Assembly: GCF_000182565.1 (NCBI RefSeq)
Contig: NW_015971540.1
Coordinates: forward strand, 1,302,476-1,366,475
Source of the DNA: Spizellomyces punctatus DAOM BR117
Lineage: Eukaryota > Chytridiomycota > Chytridiomycetes > Spizellomycetales > Spizellomycetaceae
Length of the DNA stretch: 64,000 nt
Direction: 5' to 3'
Numbering within the stretch: position 1 is the first letter of the stretch; each line of letters begins with the position of its first letter. Under the pieces are notes generated by a model. It searched no databases, was not told where the DNA came from, and saw only the letters and a list, made by a program, of their open reading frames with translations. Below, in pieces: positions 28,694 to 40,282 of the stretch. Position numbers and translations under genes: made by a program.

Positions 28694-31600
28694 TTATTTT
28701 TCCCAAACGCCCCTAAAAACGCGTACAAAAGCCTCGCCTCCCATCCCATCTACCAAGTTCACCAAAGAGCTTCGCATCCTCTTTCGAACTTTTCCTAGAC
28801 ATTTTTCCAATTCCACATCCCCGTCATTACCAACTGCCAAACCTTCCACAACCCATCGCAGAGCCAAAAACTCTCCAACATGATCCAAATAGCTTCTTTT
28901 GGTCCCTTCTGATTGGTCAAGGAGTGTCAAAAGCGCTTTAGAGAACTTCTTCATGTCGCCTTTTGTGCAGGCGGTCAGGTAGAGCATTATGGCGAGTGCA
29001 ATCACCGGGGGAGTTGATTGCAAAAGTTGCGGTGGAATACGTTTGTTGTGTGCCAGGCAGTGGAGACTTAACGTGGTTGGAGACGTGTACAAGATCGGGG
29101 GTGCTGGAGAACTTTTGGTTGGAGAAGGCAAGAGCTGGTGGATACACCCGGGTAAGGCAGATGTAAGAACAGATGCATAAAATTGCTGGTATGTTGTCCA
29201 TGAACCGTTGAACGAGCTCAAAAGGACTTCATTAGGAATTTGCGTGAGCCATGCTAGCCGGGGGACCGGTGTCTGATGCAGAGATTTCACGCCTTTGGTG
29301 AACAGATTCTCGGATGCACGACTGAGGAAGGGTATACGGAGTGTTCGTGAGGCGATGCGAAGCTGAAGACTGCTGAGCACCTGTAGTGCTGCGATCTGTT
29401 GCGGAGAATGGTGATGGGCTTTGGCGCGTTTCGTAAGATTCCAGGCCTGTAGTGTTATGTAAAGTTTCAGAAGCGGGCTCGTATTGGGGTTGGCTGGTTG
29501 AAAAACAGGAGTAATGTCGATGAGATTATGCCATGCTTGAAAAAATATTTAAAATAAACTTACATCCGGCAAGGTCGGTCTCCAGCACCTTTGCAGCAAT
29601 CTTTGCAGCACCTGCCCAGTATCGACCCTCTTCGCCTTCTTTAGATCCCCACAACATCCCATACCCAGCATATCTCAGAGCTTCCAGTATCACACGGCCC
29701 CACAGACCCAAGCCATTTCCACTTGGGATTTCTTTGCCAACCAAACCACCCAAAAGCCCCGCGACCTCTCCATATGACACCTTCCGCTCGTCTTCCACAA
29801 TTCTCACGGCCTCCGCAGCCGCGGACGCTACAGACGCATCCACACCCTTGCGTCGCTTGGGTCCAACATTCGTTACGACTTGCGTCATACACACGACAAG
29901 GAATACGAATTTGATGATGGCCCAGAGATTCAGCCACCATTCTCCGCCGGAAAGAGCCAGGGGGTGGCCGATGACTTTGCCCTGTGTATGCGAGTGATGT
30001 CCACCTTCGAAGGGGCTTGGAGCCCAGAGGACACAGGCACACATCATCATCATTGCCATCATTCGCATACCTTGCCCATTGTCCATGGGTAAGTCTGGAG
30101 AAGACGGCGGCGGTGACGGCGACCCGGAGGATGCAGAAGACTCTGAAGAGTGAGGAACAACTTCCTCCGTTGCCTGCCCAGTTTGATGGTCGATGTGAGA
30201 TTTTGCCTGCTGCTGCAGTTGCTGAGCATGAGACTCGAGAGATATCTTTCGTAACAACTCGCTTCCACCCATAGACTCAATGATTGATCGTAACCGGTGA
30301 TTTTCCTCCATGTAGCGCTGATTCGAAGCCTTCAAGTGCAGGATGTACTCTGTAGACTTTCTCAAGATTGTTGCCTTATTCAACTTCTTGGCGGCGGAAA
30401 CGCCGTCAATAATTTCTTCCTCTCCATCACTGGAGGACGAATCGCTATCCATCGCTTCACCATTTACACGTCGTTTGCTGCCCTTGGCATCGCGAACCTT
30501 TGGCCCATTAAGCGCCGGTACCACCAGACGGAGCTCAGTTATACGGTCATTGATGTTATTACGGTATCGACGCTCGATAGCATTATGTGCGACTTTGCGT
30601 TGGTGTTTAATCATCTGCGCTGCAATCTGTTGTGAACTTGGCCGAGGCTTGACAAGACGTGTGATCGGAACTTTCAGATCACCGTTTTGGCCGATGGGGG
30701 AAGTAGTGGATGGAGGGGATTGGGTGAAATCAGGAGTCTGCATATGAGTCACTAGATAGAACAAAGAGCGGTTTGGTATGAGTAAAGGGCAACATGCTAC
30801 GGGAACTACAGCGAATATACGTACCAGGTGTGACAACATTTACTGCATTCTTGATGGGTCCGCCCTCCTGTGCAAGCGGAACGCCGGTAGGTGTTGGAGG
30901 TAAGCCAAAAGGATACACTTGAGCCACAGATCCGACCTGTGGCATAAGCGGATTCACTGCAGGAGCTGGCGCGCCCATGAAAACGGCGTTCGGGCCAGGA
31001 GGAAGTGACATTCCCACCTGAACACCCGGTGACAAAACGGTGGGTGAACCCAAACCTGGGCTCTGTGCTGAAGTGGAGACCGACGGGGACGTGTTTTCCT
31101 CAATAGGGCTGGAAGCTGTAGCAACTTCAATGGGAGAAACCGCTTCCGCAGCTGGGGCAGTTGCTGTTGTCGCAGTCATCAATTGTGCAGTGGTGGCTAC
31201 CGATGTTTCAGGCATTTGGACAAGAGTTGTCGGCAAATTATGTTTTGAAACGCTTTTCGATCGACTCTTTCGCTTCGATTTCGTATCGCCCTCGCCATCC
31301 GTCTTTTTGCTGCTCTTTTTCTTCTTACTCTGCTGAACTGTTGTATCCACCTGTTGCTCGGGTACATCCCCAGCTGAAGAGTCCATGGATGCCTTACGTT
31401 TCGACTTTTTCGAAGAGCGAGAAGGCTTATCAGTAACAAATCCCAGCTCATCTGACATTGCTTGTATATCCGATTTAATGTGGTCTTCCGGCGTATCCAA
31501 AATTTGATTCGTGAGCAGCGTAAAGTCTTGCTCAATGTTCAATGTGTCGAGATACGAGAAATTGGCTGTAGCATTTGTCGCATCAGACGCAGGAACAGTT

Positions 31601-32079
31601 GTAAAGCTGCTCATAAAGGGATCCATTTCGTTCGTTGCAGGCAGAGAACCGTAGCCATAGGTGGACAAGGTGGAAGGGATAGATGTTGTAAGGAGCGAAT
31701 GAGAGTTGGGTCCTAAAGGCATCAAGTCGGCTTGGGAGGCGAACGTCCAGTGAGGAGGCTGCGAAGGATAGCGCCCAGCTGCAGCTGCTGCAGCGGCGGC
31801 AGCAGCTGCGGCAATGTGATATTCAATAGCGTTTGTAGGCCCTTGAGAGGACACGGCGGGATTATGGGTAGGTTGAGCAGGTGGTGGCGGTGGGAGCGGC
31901 ATTTGGTGCGTATTGTTTCTCGCTGCTGTAGCAGCCGCACGAGCCGCGGCAGCTGCAGCAGCACCTGCTTGGAATCCGGCTAAATAGGGATCCATTTCAC
32001 CTGCATCCTGCTGCTGCTGTTGCTGGTTGTGCAAGCCAAAGGAGGGGGCTGGCGGATATGGGCTCACCATTGACTCCAT
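28694..32079 (-). CDS. SREBP-like membrane-bound bHLH-leucine zipper transcription factor
   Basis: Sterol/oxygen-regulated factor class (SREBP/Sre1), held in the ER membrane and released by proteolysis. Three exons, 32079-30825, 30751-29564, 29493-28694; 1080 residues. The N-terminal 420 residues have polyGln, polyAla and Ser/Thr/Pro-rich activation-like sequence. The basic region HNAIERRYRNNINDRI (about 474-488) carries Tyr481, the SREBP hallmark; most bHLH factors have Arg there. The loop is long and acidic (about 505-536), and the second helix runs into a zipper. Two hydrophobic spans (about 647-663 and 690-711) enclose a His/Gly-rich loop, as in SREBP topology. The C-terminal regulatory region is poorly conserved. 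No classical RxxL site-1 sequence is evident in the loop. Confidence 0.9.
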
Positions 32080-32952
32080 GTCGGACGGTCAACTTGTACG
32101 GTACCGGGACGACGATGACGACGAATCTCTTTTCAAAATGTACGAAATATAACGCTCTCAGGAGGACAGGGGAGAAGGGAAATGGCTCGTTTTACGCTTT
32201 TTGTACAGCCAGTTGGTGTAGGCGTCTTGTGCTGTGAGCGACAACGGCGGCGAACTTTTTGGACACCAATCAGCCGTGGTGGGTCGCAAAGTGTGAAAAG
32301 TGGGGCCATCGTCGGCCTTTTGTCCGCCGTGAGTCACCTCATCTCATTTACCCATTTATGGATGTTATATTTCTATATATGGCTATATGGAATTGGTGAG
32401 TCGCATCAGGCCATCCAGTCGGAGTGTTCATTTTTTGGCGTACGTCAGCGGCGTTTTGAAAGGATTGAGGCTGCAAGAGACAAGACACAGCAAAGGGCTG
32501 TGGAGTGCCAAGATATTTTTCAGCACGGGATGCATTCCTGAGACAATGTTCATGAAGCAAAGGGTTAAGATGGGAACAGGCGAGTGAGCAGGTGCAGCAT
32601 GCAACCATTCAGTTAGGTAAAACTCTAGCACAAGGTGTCCACACGGCCCATGCCAGTAAAAGAGCCTACGAACTTCGATTCACGGGCATCGTGTCAAGTC
32701 ATTGAGGAAGAGTGCACTCATTGTCCTAGCCTATGCAATAGTTGAGTTTGCCATGTACGCAATGCAATGCACATACCACTCTGGTGGGCGACTCACTTGA
32801 GTATTACGCAATCCACACCATAGCATCACGTGTATGCAAGCCACATGCAAGCCACGCGAATGTTTCCGTCTCCATCGACGCCAAAAGGAACCAACTCATT
32901 TTGACTTGTGTTTGCAGAACAAGGCAATTTCCCCAATCCCCACAAACCAACA
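32080..32952. other. Divergent promoter region, SREBP-like gene / COX4
   Basis: About 870 bp between two divergent starts. Only short overlapping open frames. Nothing recognised. Confidence 0.45.
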
Positions 32953-33699
32953 ATGTCCGCCATCTCCCGCGTTGCTGTGCTTTCCACCAGGGCTATCTCC
33001 CTCTCTGCCCGCAAGGCTACCCCAGCTGTTTGCTTCTCAGTGGCATCCGCTGCCCGGCAAGGTATGGATTGAACTCTGGGTGTATGAGGACTTGGTTGGA
33101 TTCTGCGCGTTTTAGACAGTTAGATTCTTGAAAATGTGAATAAGATTGTTATCAAATGGATAAGTTTTGGATGGCTGGGCTGGATAGTGGACTAGACGGT
33201 GTCGGGAAGCGCGGAATGTGTCGACGAACACCTGTTACACCATGGTCTTGTGTGATTCTCAAATCATCCTACTTCAAATCACAGCTACCCCCACCAAAGA
33301 GTCCGAGCCCGTGATCCCCGGTTTCCGTGAAGAAGGTCAGATCCCCACCAACTGGGAGTTGATGGCCGGTAACGAACGTTATGAATATATGCAGCGTCTT
33401 GCCGGAAAGGAGCCTTGGGAGGACCTCAAGCCCATCGTCATGTCCACTCGTGGAACAGTTGCGAACCCTACCATCATCAAGGGCTCTGACCCTGAGCGGT
33501 ACATCGCCTGTACCGGTGTGTAGGCTGCGTTGTGCTCCCCCTTAATCCTTTGATCCAAGCTTACCCACATTTTGACTTAGGATTCCCCGCCGACTCCCAC
33601 GAAGCCATCTGGTTGACCATCCGCGACCACGGTCGCAATGACCGCTGCCCACACTGTGGAAATGTCTTCAAGTACCAGCGCGAGCATGCCCACCACTAA
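32953..33699 (+). CDS. COX4: Cytochrome c oxidase subunit 4 (mammalian Vb), mitochondrial precursor
   Basis: Zinc-binding matrix-side subunit of respiratory complex IV. Three exons, 32953-33061, 33285-33515, 33581-33699; 152 residues. The N terminus MSAISRVAVLSTRAISLSAR is an Arg/Ser-rich mitochondrial presequence. The mature part has PTNWELMAGNERYEYMQRL and TRGTVANPTIIKGSDPERYI. The Cys-rich end YIACTGFPADSHEAIW...RCPHCGNVFKY contains the zinc ligands, and the protein ends in His-rich REHAHH as in yeast Cox4. Intron 1 is unusually long for this window (223 nt). Confidence 0.96.
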
Positions 33700-34513
33700 A
33701 TTATAGAAAATATTCCTCTAATTTACCGAGACAGTTCGCGAGATTGAGGGCAATATATGGACGATTTTATTTGAAAAAAATTTCATTGAGTTGATTTACG
33801 GTGGACCGTAATTGTTGCCGTTGCGCTTTCGCTATGCTGCTTTTGGTTCCATTTGGGGTGTCAAATTGTATGCATTGGAATATATATGAACTGGAGGAAC
33901 CACCGTGGCGCAAGAACTAGGGATATTCATCGGTTGCCGAAGCATGCAAGGGAAGGGATCGAGTGGGAAGCAACCTTTGGCACAGTATCTAGTCTTGTAC
34001 TAGATTAAATCACAATGAGCAGCTTGTTGGGTCCAGGAAATCCATCATTGGAAGGATGAGAGATGGCCAGTTGTGGGTAGGCGTCATGTTGGTACCGTCT
34101 AATTTCCAATGGGCCTTTGCGAACCAAGCCTGAGACAGTAAGTACTGGAGGTAGCTACTCGATTTTATATGATACCTCGAATCGACCTCGATTTCTCAAG
34201 ATTCTTCCGTCATTTAAATGAGGATGGTCGTAACTATTGAAATAGGCAGCGATTCGCAAGCCGATATTTTCGACAGAGCACATTGAGATTTGTTAATGAT
34301 AGCTTTTGCACTGACCATCTTCTCGTTCCCCACTGCTCATTGATCTCATCCATAGTCCTTCAATATTTTTGCTTTGCTTTCCATTGGAATGGGATTGAAT
34401 GTACAGCCAACCCAATGGTTGCTGACGCATGTCCCCGACCGCCCAAACTTGCTTCGTTTCTGTTCTTTACCATTCACTGGTGCGCCCATCTCGTTTACTA
34501 CGACCGCCTCACC
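33700..34513. other. Intergenic region
   Basis: 3' region of COX4 followed by the promoter of the membrane-protein gene. I see nothing coding. Confidence 0.45.
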
Positions 34514-35008
34514 ATGCCTGCCGTACTCTTTCCATATCCGCGAACAAGTTTGATAAGCTTTGTGGCCTGCTTGCTTGCTTTCCTAGGCTTTAACGCCTTA
34601 CAAGCAACCCTCCCGCTTAACTCGACGGCACTCGACACCCACTTTTACTTTACCCCTGATCAAGCTTACAAAACAATAACCTCCCATGGTGGAGCCGGGA
34701 GGAAAATGTATCTAACTCAATTTGCGCCGCTAGATACCTTGTTCATGCCCTTCTACACCGTTCTAGCGGCCTCGTTGTTGGGCAATGCGTGGGCATGGTC
34801 AGCAGTAGGCGTCGTTATAGCAGATGCTATTGAAAATATCTGCATATCGGGTATGATTTCCGCATGGCCAGAACGGTGGGATGCGCTAGCCATGGTGGGT
34901 GGGATAGCGAATGTTGTCAAGCATGCCGGTACAGTATTTCTGGTTGGTCTTATATTGGTACGGTTGGTGGTGGTGAGTGTGAAGAAAGGGGGCGCAAGAG
35001 GCACATAA
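34514..35008 (+). CDS. Small multi-pass membrane protein, unknown function (164 aa)
   Basis: Start chosen at 34514 (CACCATGCC context, MPAVLFPYPRTS). The frame is open upstream to 34283, so a longer form is possible. Four hydrophobic helices: SLISFVACLLAFLGFNAL, LFMPFYTVLAASLLGNAWAW, SAVGVVIADAIENICISGMI (partly polar) and HAGTVFLVGLILVRLVVVSV. A polar loop between the first two contains DTHFYFTPDQAYKTITSHG, which has the look of a conserved functional loop. Positive C terminus. I do not recognise a named family. Confidence 0.65.
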   Translation: MPAVLFPYPRTSLISFVACLLAFLGFNALQATLPLNSTALDTHFYFTPDQAYKTITSHGGAGRKMYLTQFAPLDTLFMPFYTVLAASLLGNAWAWSAVGVVIADAIENICISGMISAWPERWDALAMVGGIANVVKHAGTVFLVGLILVRLVVVSVKKGGARGT

Positions 35009-36349
35009 GCTTACAATAACCGCCACTGGACGTTACGAATATATTATCGAGTGTTCAACTTTGCGCATCAACCAATGCTGGCAGATGTAATCGTCCCTCT
35101 GCACGCAAAAACCTTGGCGGACATTGGGCATCTGATGTGCACACATAATGTCTAGGTTAATGTGCGCCGTGACAATGAAATTGGTTGTAGAAGACTAAAT
35201 GCGTGAATGAAGCCTGTTACTCAGAGGTGTCGCAGATTTCAAGCTTATAACTTGGAATTTCAAAGGCGGTCCATGGTGGTTGACAGGCACACCAACTCGA
35301 GATCCAAGCCATGATCAAGGCGTTCTTTTTCTTGCTAACTTTTTCTTGGCATCCTTCATTCGTTCGTTACATGACTTTGAAGAGCATCGGTAATGCTGCA
35401 TTGCATATTGTTGGACATAATACCATTAGCGGCAACATAAGCAGCATCAAATGCTTACTAGTTTATGAAACCAGAGTGACAGTGTGTGTGCAACCGTTTG
35501 ATCTTCATCCGAGCCAAACCTTATGGTACTAGGTACTACTTCTATTTGCTTAGGGCTGCCAAGAACACCTTTCAAGATACCGCATGTGGCACTGTGACCA
35601 TCCAATGTAAAACAGAGTGGAAATAGCTTGTAATCAGTAATCAAAAGGTGCCCGTAACGCACAAATACCAGGAGCGATAGGCTCATTTCCTGGAACCGAA
35701 AAAAGGAGTGCATTGGCTAAAGTGAGGAAGGACGTCTAGAGCACATTCCAAAACAGTGTTCGCAGCCTGCGATTCGTCTTCAAAATGCGGAATGCGGTAT
35801 GTTGGTGGGGCGAGAGTCTGATGGACACAGCTGGTACTGACGGTAGTCGACGGAGTTTCGAAATAAGTAGCCGGTGCCCACCTAATCACAAAGGAGCGCC
35901 ATAACCAGAAAACAATCGAATCGTCGCCTGACCCTCGGAAAGGAAAAGCAAAGGATTATGACCCTAATTGATCCTCAAATCCTCCAACCACAGGTTGCAT
36001 CAGCTCCTCGTCTCGGAATTTTTCATCAAAAACAAAGGAAAGGAAAAGTGCCTTTCATGCTGACGCTCACTGGTCCTTGACATGCCACATTTGTCAGTCA
36101 ACGGAGTGACCTCTACGATACTCCACAACTTCTACCCAAAGACTTTCGAGGTGTTTTGCACTTACGACGGAAAAGTCAGAAGGAACGATGTATGGGGCAA
36201 CATCCATTGCTTCACTTTTTGTCGGCTTTTCTTTCTTTTTTGGACATCATGACCGGGGATATAAGCACCGTGGCCCAGAATGTTAACTCCCACTTCACCC
36301 TTTCCCTACATCTTATAGACCCTCATAGAACTAGAAGTCCCTCCTTATA
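35009..36349. other. Long intergenic region
   Basis: About 1.3 kb with only short overlapping open frames. A GATATAAGC TATA-like element near 36258 lies about 90 bp before the LPMO-like start, and the intervening sequence is pyrimidine-rich, typical of a fungal promoter. Confidence 0.45.
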
Positions 36350-37366
36350 ATGATGCCTAAATTTGCCGCATATTCTACACTCATCTTCTTCCTACTTGCC
36401 GGGGCAAATGCTCATATGCGAATGGCCAATCCCCCTCCCCGGGGAAGCGTGGATCCTCCAGTGGGACCTCCCGATTATGATCTTGCGTCTCCTTTGGGCG
36501 GTGAGAGGTCATTTCCCTGTGGAGGAAAGCCCGTTGGGAATAGTGTTATGAACATTCAGGCGGGCTCCACAATCCCGGTGTCCATTGTTGGAGGTATGTC
36601 GCAAAATTCAATGCTGTGTCGCTTGCTGTATCTAGAGCCAACAGATCCATTACTAGGTGCTCCGCATAATGGAGGTCACTGCCAGTTTGCCCTCTCGACC
36701 GACGGACAGAACTTTGTTGTTATCAAGGACGTCATCCGCGAATGTCTTGCCAACGGTGCCAGCACATTCGATGTGCAGATTCCGTCCAGCTTTCCTTCAG
36801 GGAAGACCATCTTTGCCTGGGCATGGATTAACGCCGTCGGAAATCGAGAGTATTACATGAATTGCGCCGATGTTACAATCCAGGGTGGTGGCAGCGGATT
36901 TACAGGACCTCAGCTGTTTGTCGCAGATCTTCCGGGAACGCCGACCATTCCGGAAATGGTGCCTGGGGATCTAAACGATGGTAGACAATTTTTCAGCCAG
37001 CGCAAGCAGATCACTGTTGGGCCAGGAAATGGTGGTTCGTCACAACCCCAACAACCTGAACAGTCTCTACCCACTCAACCACCAACACAGACCCAGGACA
37101 CACCCCGGCCGAGTCCCAGCCCATTTCAACGTCGACCAAACCCTCGGCCCATCTACCAAAAACCTTCTTCTCGACCCTCCTCATCCTTCGCCTCTGACGA
37201 TCCTTGCGACGGCAACTCTCCAGACGCTCCTTTCATGGTCTGCTCTGGAACTGGATTCTACATGTGCAATCCCGGTCAACCCATTTTCAAACCTGCTTAC
37301 ATGGATTGCGCCCCTGGTACTGCATGCCAACCATTTGGCAAATTCATTCAATGTCTCCAAGCTTAG
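36350..37366 (+). CDS. Secreted AA11-like lytic polysaccharide monooxygenase with Cys-rich chitin-binding-like tail
   Basis: Probable copper-dependent oxidase of chitin or a related polysaccharide. Single exon, 338 residues. The signal peptide (1-21) ends ANA, leaving His22 as the first mature residue, as LPMO histidine-brace chemistry needs. The second copper His is likely His106 in PHNGGHCQFAL. AA11-type motifs follow: TIFAWAWINAVGNREYYMNC. A long Pro/Gln/Ser-rich linker (about 225-288) leads to a C-terminal six-Cys module (DPCDGNSPDAPFMVC, CAPGTACQPFGKFIQC) resembling CBM19 chitin-binding modules. Substrate is inferred. The family could also be an LPMO-like copper protein without oxidase activity. 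Confidence 0.82.
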   Translation: MMPKFAAYSTLIFFLLAGANAHMRMANPPPRGSVDPPVGPPDYDLASPLGGERSFPCGGKPVGNSVMNIQAGSTIPVSIVGGMSQNSMLCRLLYLEPTDPLLGAPHNGGHCQFALSTDGQNFVVIKDVIRECLANGASTFDVQIPSSFPSGKTIFAWAWINAVGNREYYMNCADVTIQGGGSGFTGPQLFVADLPGTPTIPEMVPGDLNDGRQFFSQRKQITVGPGNGGSSQPQQPEQSLPTQPPTQTQDTPRPSPSPFQRRPNPRPIYQKPSSRPSSSFASDDPCDGNSPDAPFMVCSGTGFYMCNPGQPIFKPAYMDCAPGTACQPFGKFIQCLQA

Positions 37367-37841
37367 ATATGTGCAATAATGTCTTTGGTTGTGCAAGTGA
37401 ACGCTGGCTCGTCACTTTGGTAGATGCTTAGATAAAAACTGTTTGACGATCTATTTTTGTAAAAGGGTTGTTTTCCTCTAGCAATTTATTAACTTTTAAG
37501 TTACTTTATTGTGGTCGTGCTATTCGGACCCATACCATCTACACCCCACAAAAGGATCAATGTTATCAAGCACCTAAGGTTCCGGCGGCGTCCTGGCGGC
37601 CCCTTTTGAACGGGGATTTATTACATACCATTGAAGGTTGAAGGTTCAAAGCGCATGGAGTGCTTACCTGGATTTATTATCCGCTTGGGATTTGCCGGCT
37701 TGGCTCTGACTCAAATCGTCAACTACGCTCGTAAGAAATTCAAAGATGTTTTCGGATAGGAGGAAGAAAGCACAGAAAAGAATTGCGGAGCATGAATTAT
37801 ACGTTGCATCTTCTGTAAAAGACAACAGGAACTGTTAGCGT
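37367..37841. other. Intergenic, convergent 3' ends
   Basis: Between the stops of the LPMO-like gene and the multi-pass orphan. AT-rich 3' sequence just after the LPMO-like stop. No gene seen. Confidence 0.45.
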
Positions 37842-38843
37842 TTATGGTATTTCTTTCGCCTTTGTTGTCAATAAATACTTGCCAACGAGCTTTTTGCCGA
37901 GCGCGAGATTCAAGATGACGATTGCGAAAGCAAAACCCATCAGAGCATGGTTGGCTATTTCCAGAGACTTCAGCTTGCTAGTTCCAGACGACGAACCGGC
38001 TACAGCCTTGAATGTTTTTCGCAGCTGAGGGAATTACGGATTACTATTAATTCGGTGACATGCAACCGTACCGTCGGGAACATACCTCCCAGCTGAAACA
38101 GACGAAGCCGGCGATAGCGTACCACACAAGCTCCATCGTGCAGAGAACGGCGATGGTATACGAATATGCATCATTCGCACCGGGACTGAAATGTGGTTGG
38201 TAAGGAGGTTTGTGGAAGCGTTCAATTTAATGCAACTCACATCCATGCCCAGGAACGCATCTCAATTAAACCCTTGGCGATGACGGCAACACCAACAGCG
38301 ATTGCGTAGGCAATGGAGACGGATATGAAGATACGTCGATATAGGTCCTGGCGCAGCGGAACCGCAAATCTGCAATGCAAGAACATCATTATCTGTTCTA
38401 ATGCGTGGCATCAAGGAGGTGATCGGCTCGTACCTGAATGTCCCTGCAACGTTGACGCAAACCAATTGAATAACGAATCCAATCAATCCTGCCGCGCTTA
38501 CTGGCACGGTGCGTCCATAGAATTGTAGGACACCAAAGAGAAGCGCAATCAATCCGACGATCGAACCCATCGCTCCCGCCAGTAACACATAAGCCCGAAT
38601 ATTTCTTTTGTTGGTGAAGATGCGCCAAAGGGAGATAAACAAATTTCCTGCGATCAGGGGTATACTGACGCCGGTAATAACTCCCGCTCCTCCAAAGGCT
38701 TCTCCTGCCTGTTGGGCAGCAGCCATGGCCACGGGTACAATCTGGGCGGTAACCTGGGCGGTAACCTGAGAGGTGACGATGCTTGTCACTTGTGCTTGCA
38801 CGCCTACATCATTCAGGCAAGCGTAGATCTCGGTTGCATTCAT
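37842..38843 (-). CDS. Multi-pass membrane protein, orphan (273 aa)
   Basis: Four exons, 38843-38434, 38369-38241, 38185-38086, 38024-37842, all in phase. The N-terminal about 50 residues are outside the membrane and contain a VTSQVTAQVTAQ repeat. At least six hydrophobic helices follow (about 52-73, 85-107, 114-134, 148-168, 185-208, 240-258), with short loops and a Lys-rich end. The arrangement suggests a seven-helix or six-helix membrane protein; weak resemblance to receptor-like proteins is by topology only. Splicing is well supported because each junction keeps a helix continuous. No family recognised. Confidence 0.7.
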
Positions 38844-39426
38844 CTTTGCTCAAGATGTGAGATGATCAGAGTCGGTGTATGGTTATTCTGTTTCGGCTCC
38901 TGGTCGCGGACGTCTCATTTTATAAAGTTTAAGAGACCTTTTATTTCTACATAGACCCTAGCGGGGGGCAGGAAGCCAAACAGATGCACATCCAATGGAG
39001 CGCCATCAAATAAAGCAATGCTTAATTTTGTTTGGTCACTAACCAGAATCCAATAGGACCTCGTGGTGTTTGTTTAGAGTAAACTGAACTACTGCCAGTT
39101 ATTTTTAGAGCCAACCAACCTAATAGCTTCAACATCAATATCGTCGTAGACGGGAGTAAATTGTGCATGGGAGATGGGAGACGTTTGCGGGCTGATTCAG
39201 CTGTCCTGTTATTGTCCTTTTTTTGAATACAATTTCCAAGCATTACATTGTCTCCCATCCAAATTAATTTTAGCGGATTGAATACGAATTAGAAAACCGT
39301 TGGTCTCATATTGTTGACCTGGGAGTGGGACTCCCTTCGCATCCCTCAGAGTCATAGAGCTGGTCAACAATTAGGTTATGCTTCGTCTATTGATGAAGTA
39401 ACCGTCTACATAATTAGGTTCCGAGC
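38844..39426. other. Intergenic region
   Basis: Upstream of the multi-pass orphan. No supportable gene. Confidence 0.45.
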
Positions 39427-39729
39427 TCATACTTTGAGGGCATCCACAGATGATGGATGAGTCGAGAAGACATTCAGCTTATGTAGGGTAGCGCATGAGC
39501 TCATGGATGTTTGAAGCGCGCAAAGGTACCTTGGATGGCATCCTGTGTCTCGCTTGTCTACGTCGACATACTGGAGGACCGAGGAGTCCCCTGTGTTTCG
39601 AACTTGGATGGCTTTCATGCTCGATGGGCAGGCGTTCGTGTGGATGAAAGTACAAGCTCGCAGAATCTGAAAATGATGCAGGGGACGCTGCTGGGCTGGA
39701 GAGGAAAGAACTCTCCTTATCGCTTGCAT
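39427..39729 (-). pseudogene. Remnant of a mitochondrial quinone oxidoreductase (first exon only)
   Basis: The minus-strand frame begins with an Arg-rich, presequence-like segment (MQAIRRVLSSPAQQRPLHHF) and then reads MKAIQVRNTGDSSVLQYVDV (Met at 39618). That is the typical N terminus of zeta-crystallin/quinone oxidoreductases of the medium-chain dehydrogenase family. Similarity stops after about 25 residues at a CCAAG|GTACC donor-like site, and no Rossmann fold or later exon is found downstream. The catalytic and NADPH-binding parts are therefore missing. It is either a truncated duplicate or the end of an unrecognised rearrangement. Confidence 0.6.
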
Positions 39730-40282
39730 GCGTCATTAACACAGGCGAGACCTGTCCCCAGCCTGTCGGCGCTGCCCTATGTGCAGTGCTGCACCCTCCC
39801 CGTGTATGCCCATTTTGTCTTTCGAAAGTCTTTAACGATTAGAGCACTCGCCTTGATACAAGAGAGCGAGATATACAGTTGCGCATATGAATGGATCTTT
39901 TCTTGAGTGTACCTGGGCTCTCTCAGATTGAGTGATTACCTTCTTGGCCTATCTAGTCATCAGTTTTGTTGCACTCGTTTATTCTTATATAATACATAGA
40001 TGTCTTCTAACCAAGGAAGCTGTCGTGCATTCTCACTTGGCTAGGAATATTCGGCCTTTCGAACACCTCTTGTCGGGCGGTAGCGGGGTTGCTGACAGAG
40101 ACATAACCCAATCTCCGCCTCCTGATTATGTAAGCATTAATTTGGTAAATGATGGGTCGGCTCTTCTCCATTCCTACATTGTCACCATCACCATTGCACT
40201 GCAAACTACCAACTTTAGGAAAAACATTTGCATCACACGGAAAATAATATTTGAATTGTTCTACTGATTGAATTTTTGGAAC
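39730..40282. other. Intergenic region
   Basis: Short frames only, including a plus-strand 39932-40267 frame with one hydrophobic N-terminal helix. I do not regard it as a gene. Confidence 0.4.

Noticed and set aside
29494-29563. Shorter 28-nt intron (ending at 29536) at the last SREBP junction
   Set aside because: 28 nt is too short for splicing. The acceptor at 29494 gives a 70-nt intron and the same frame.
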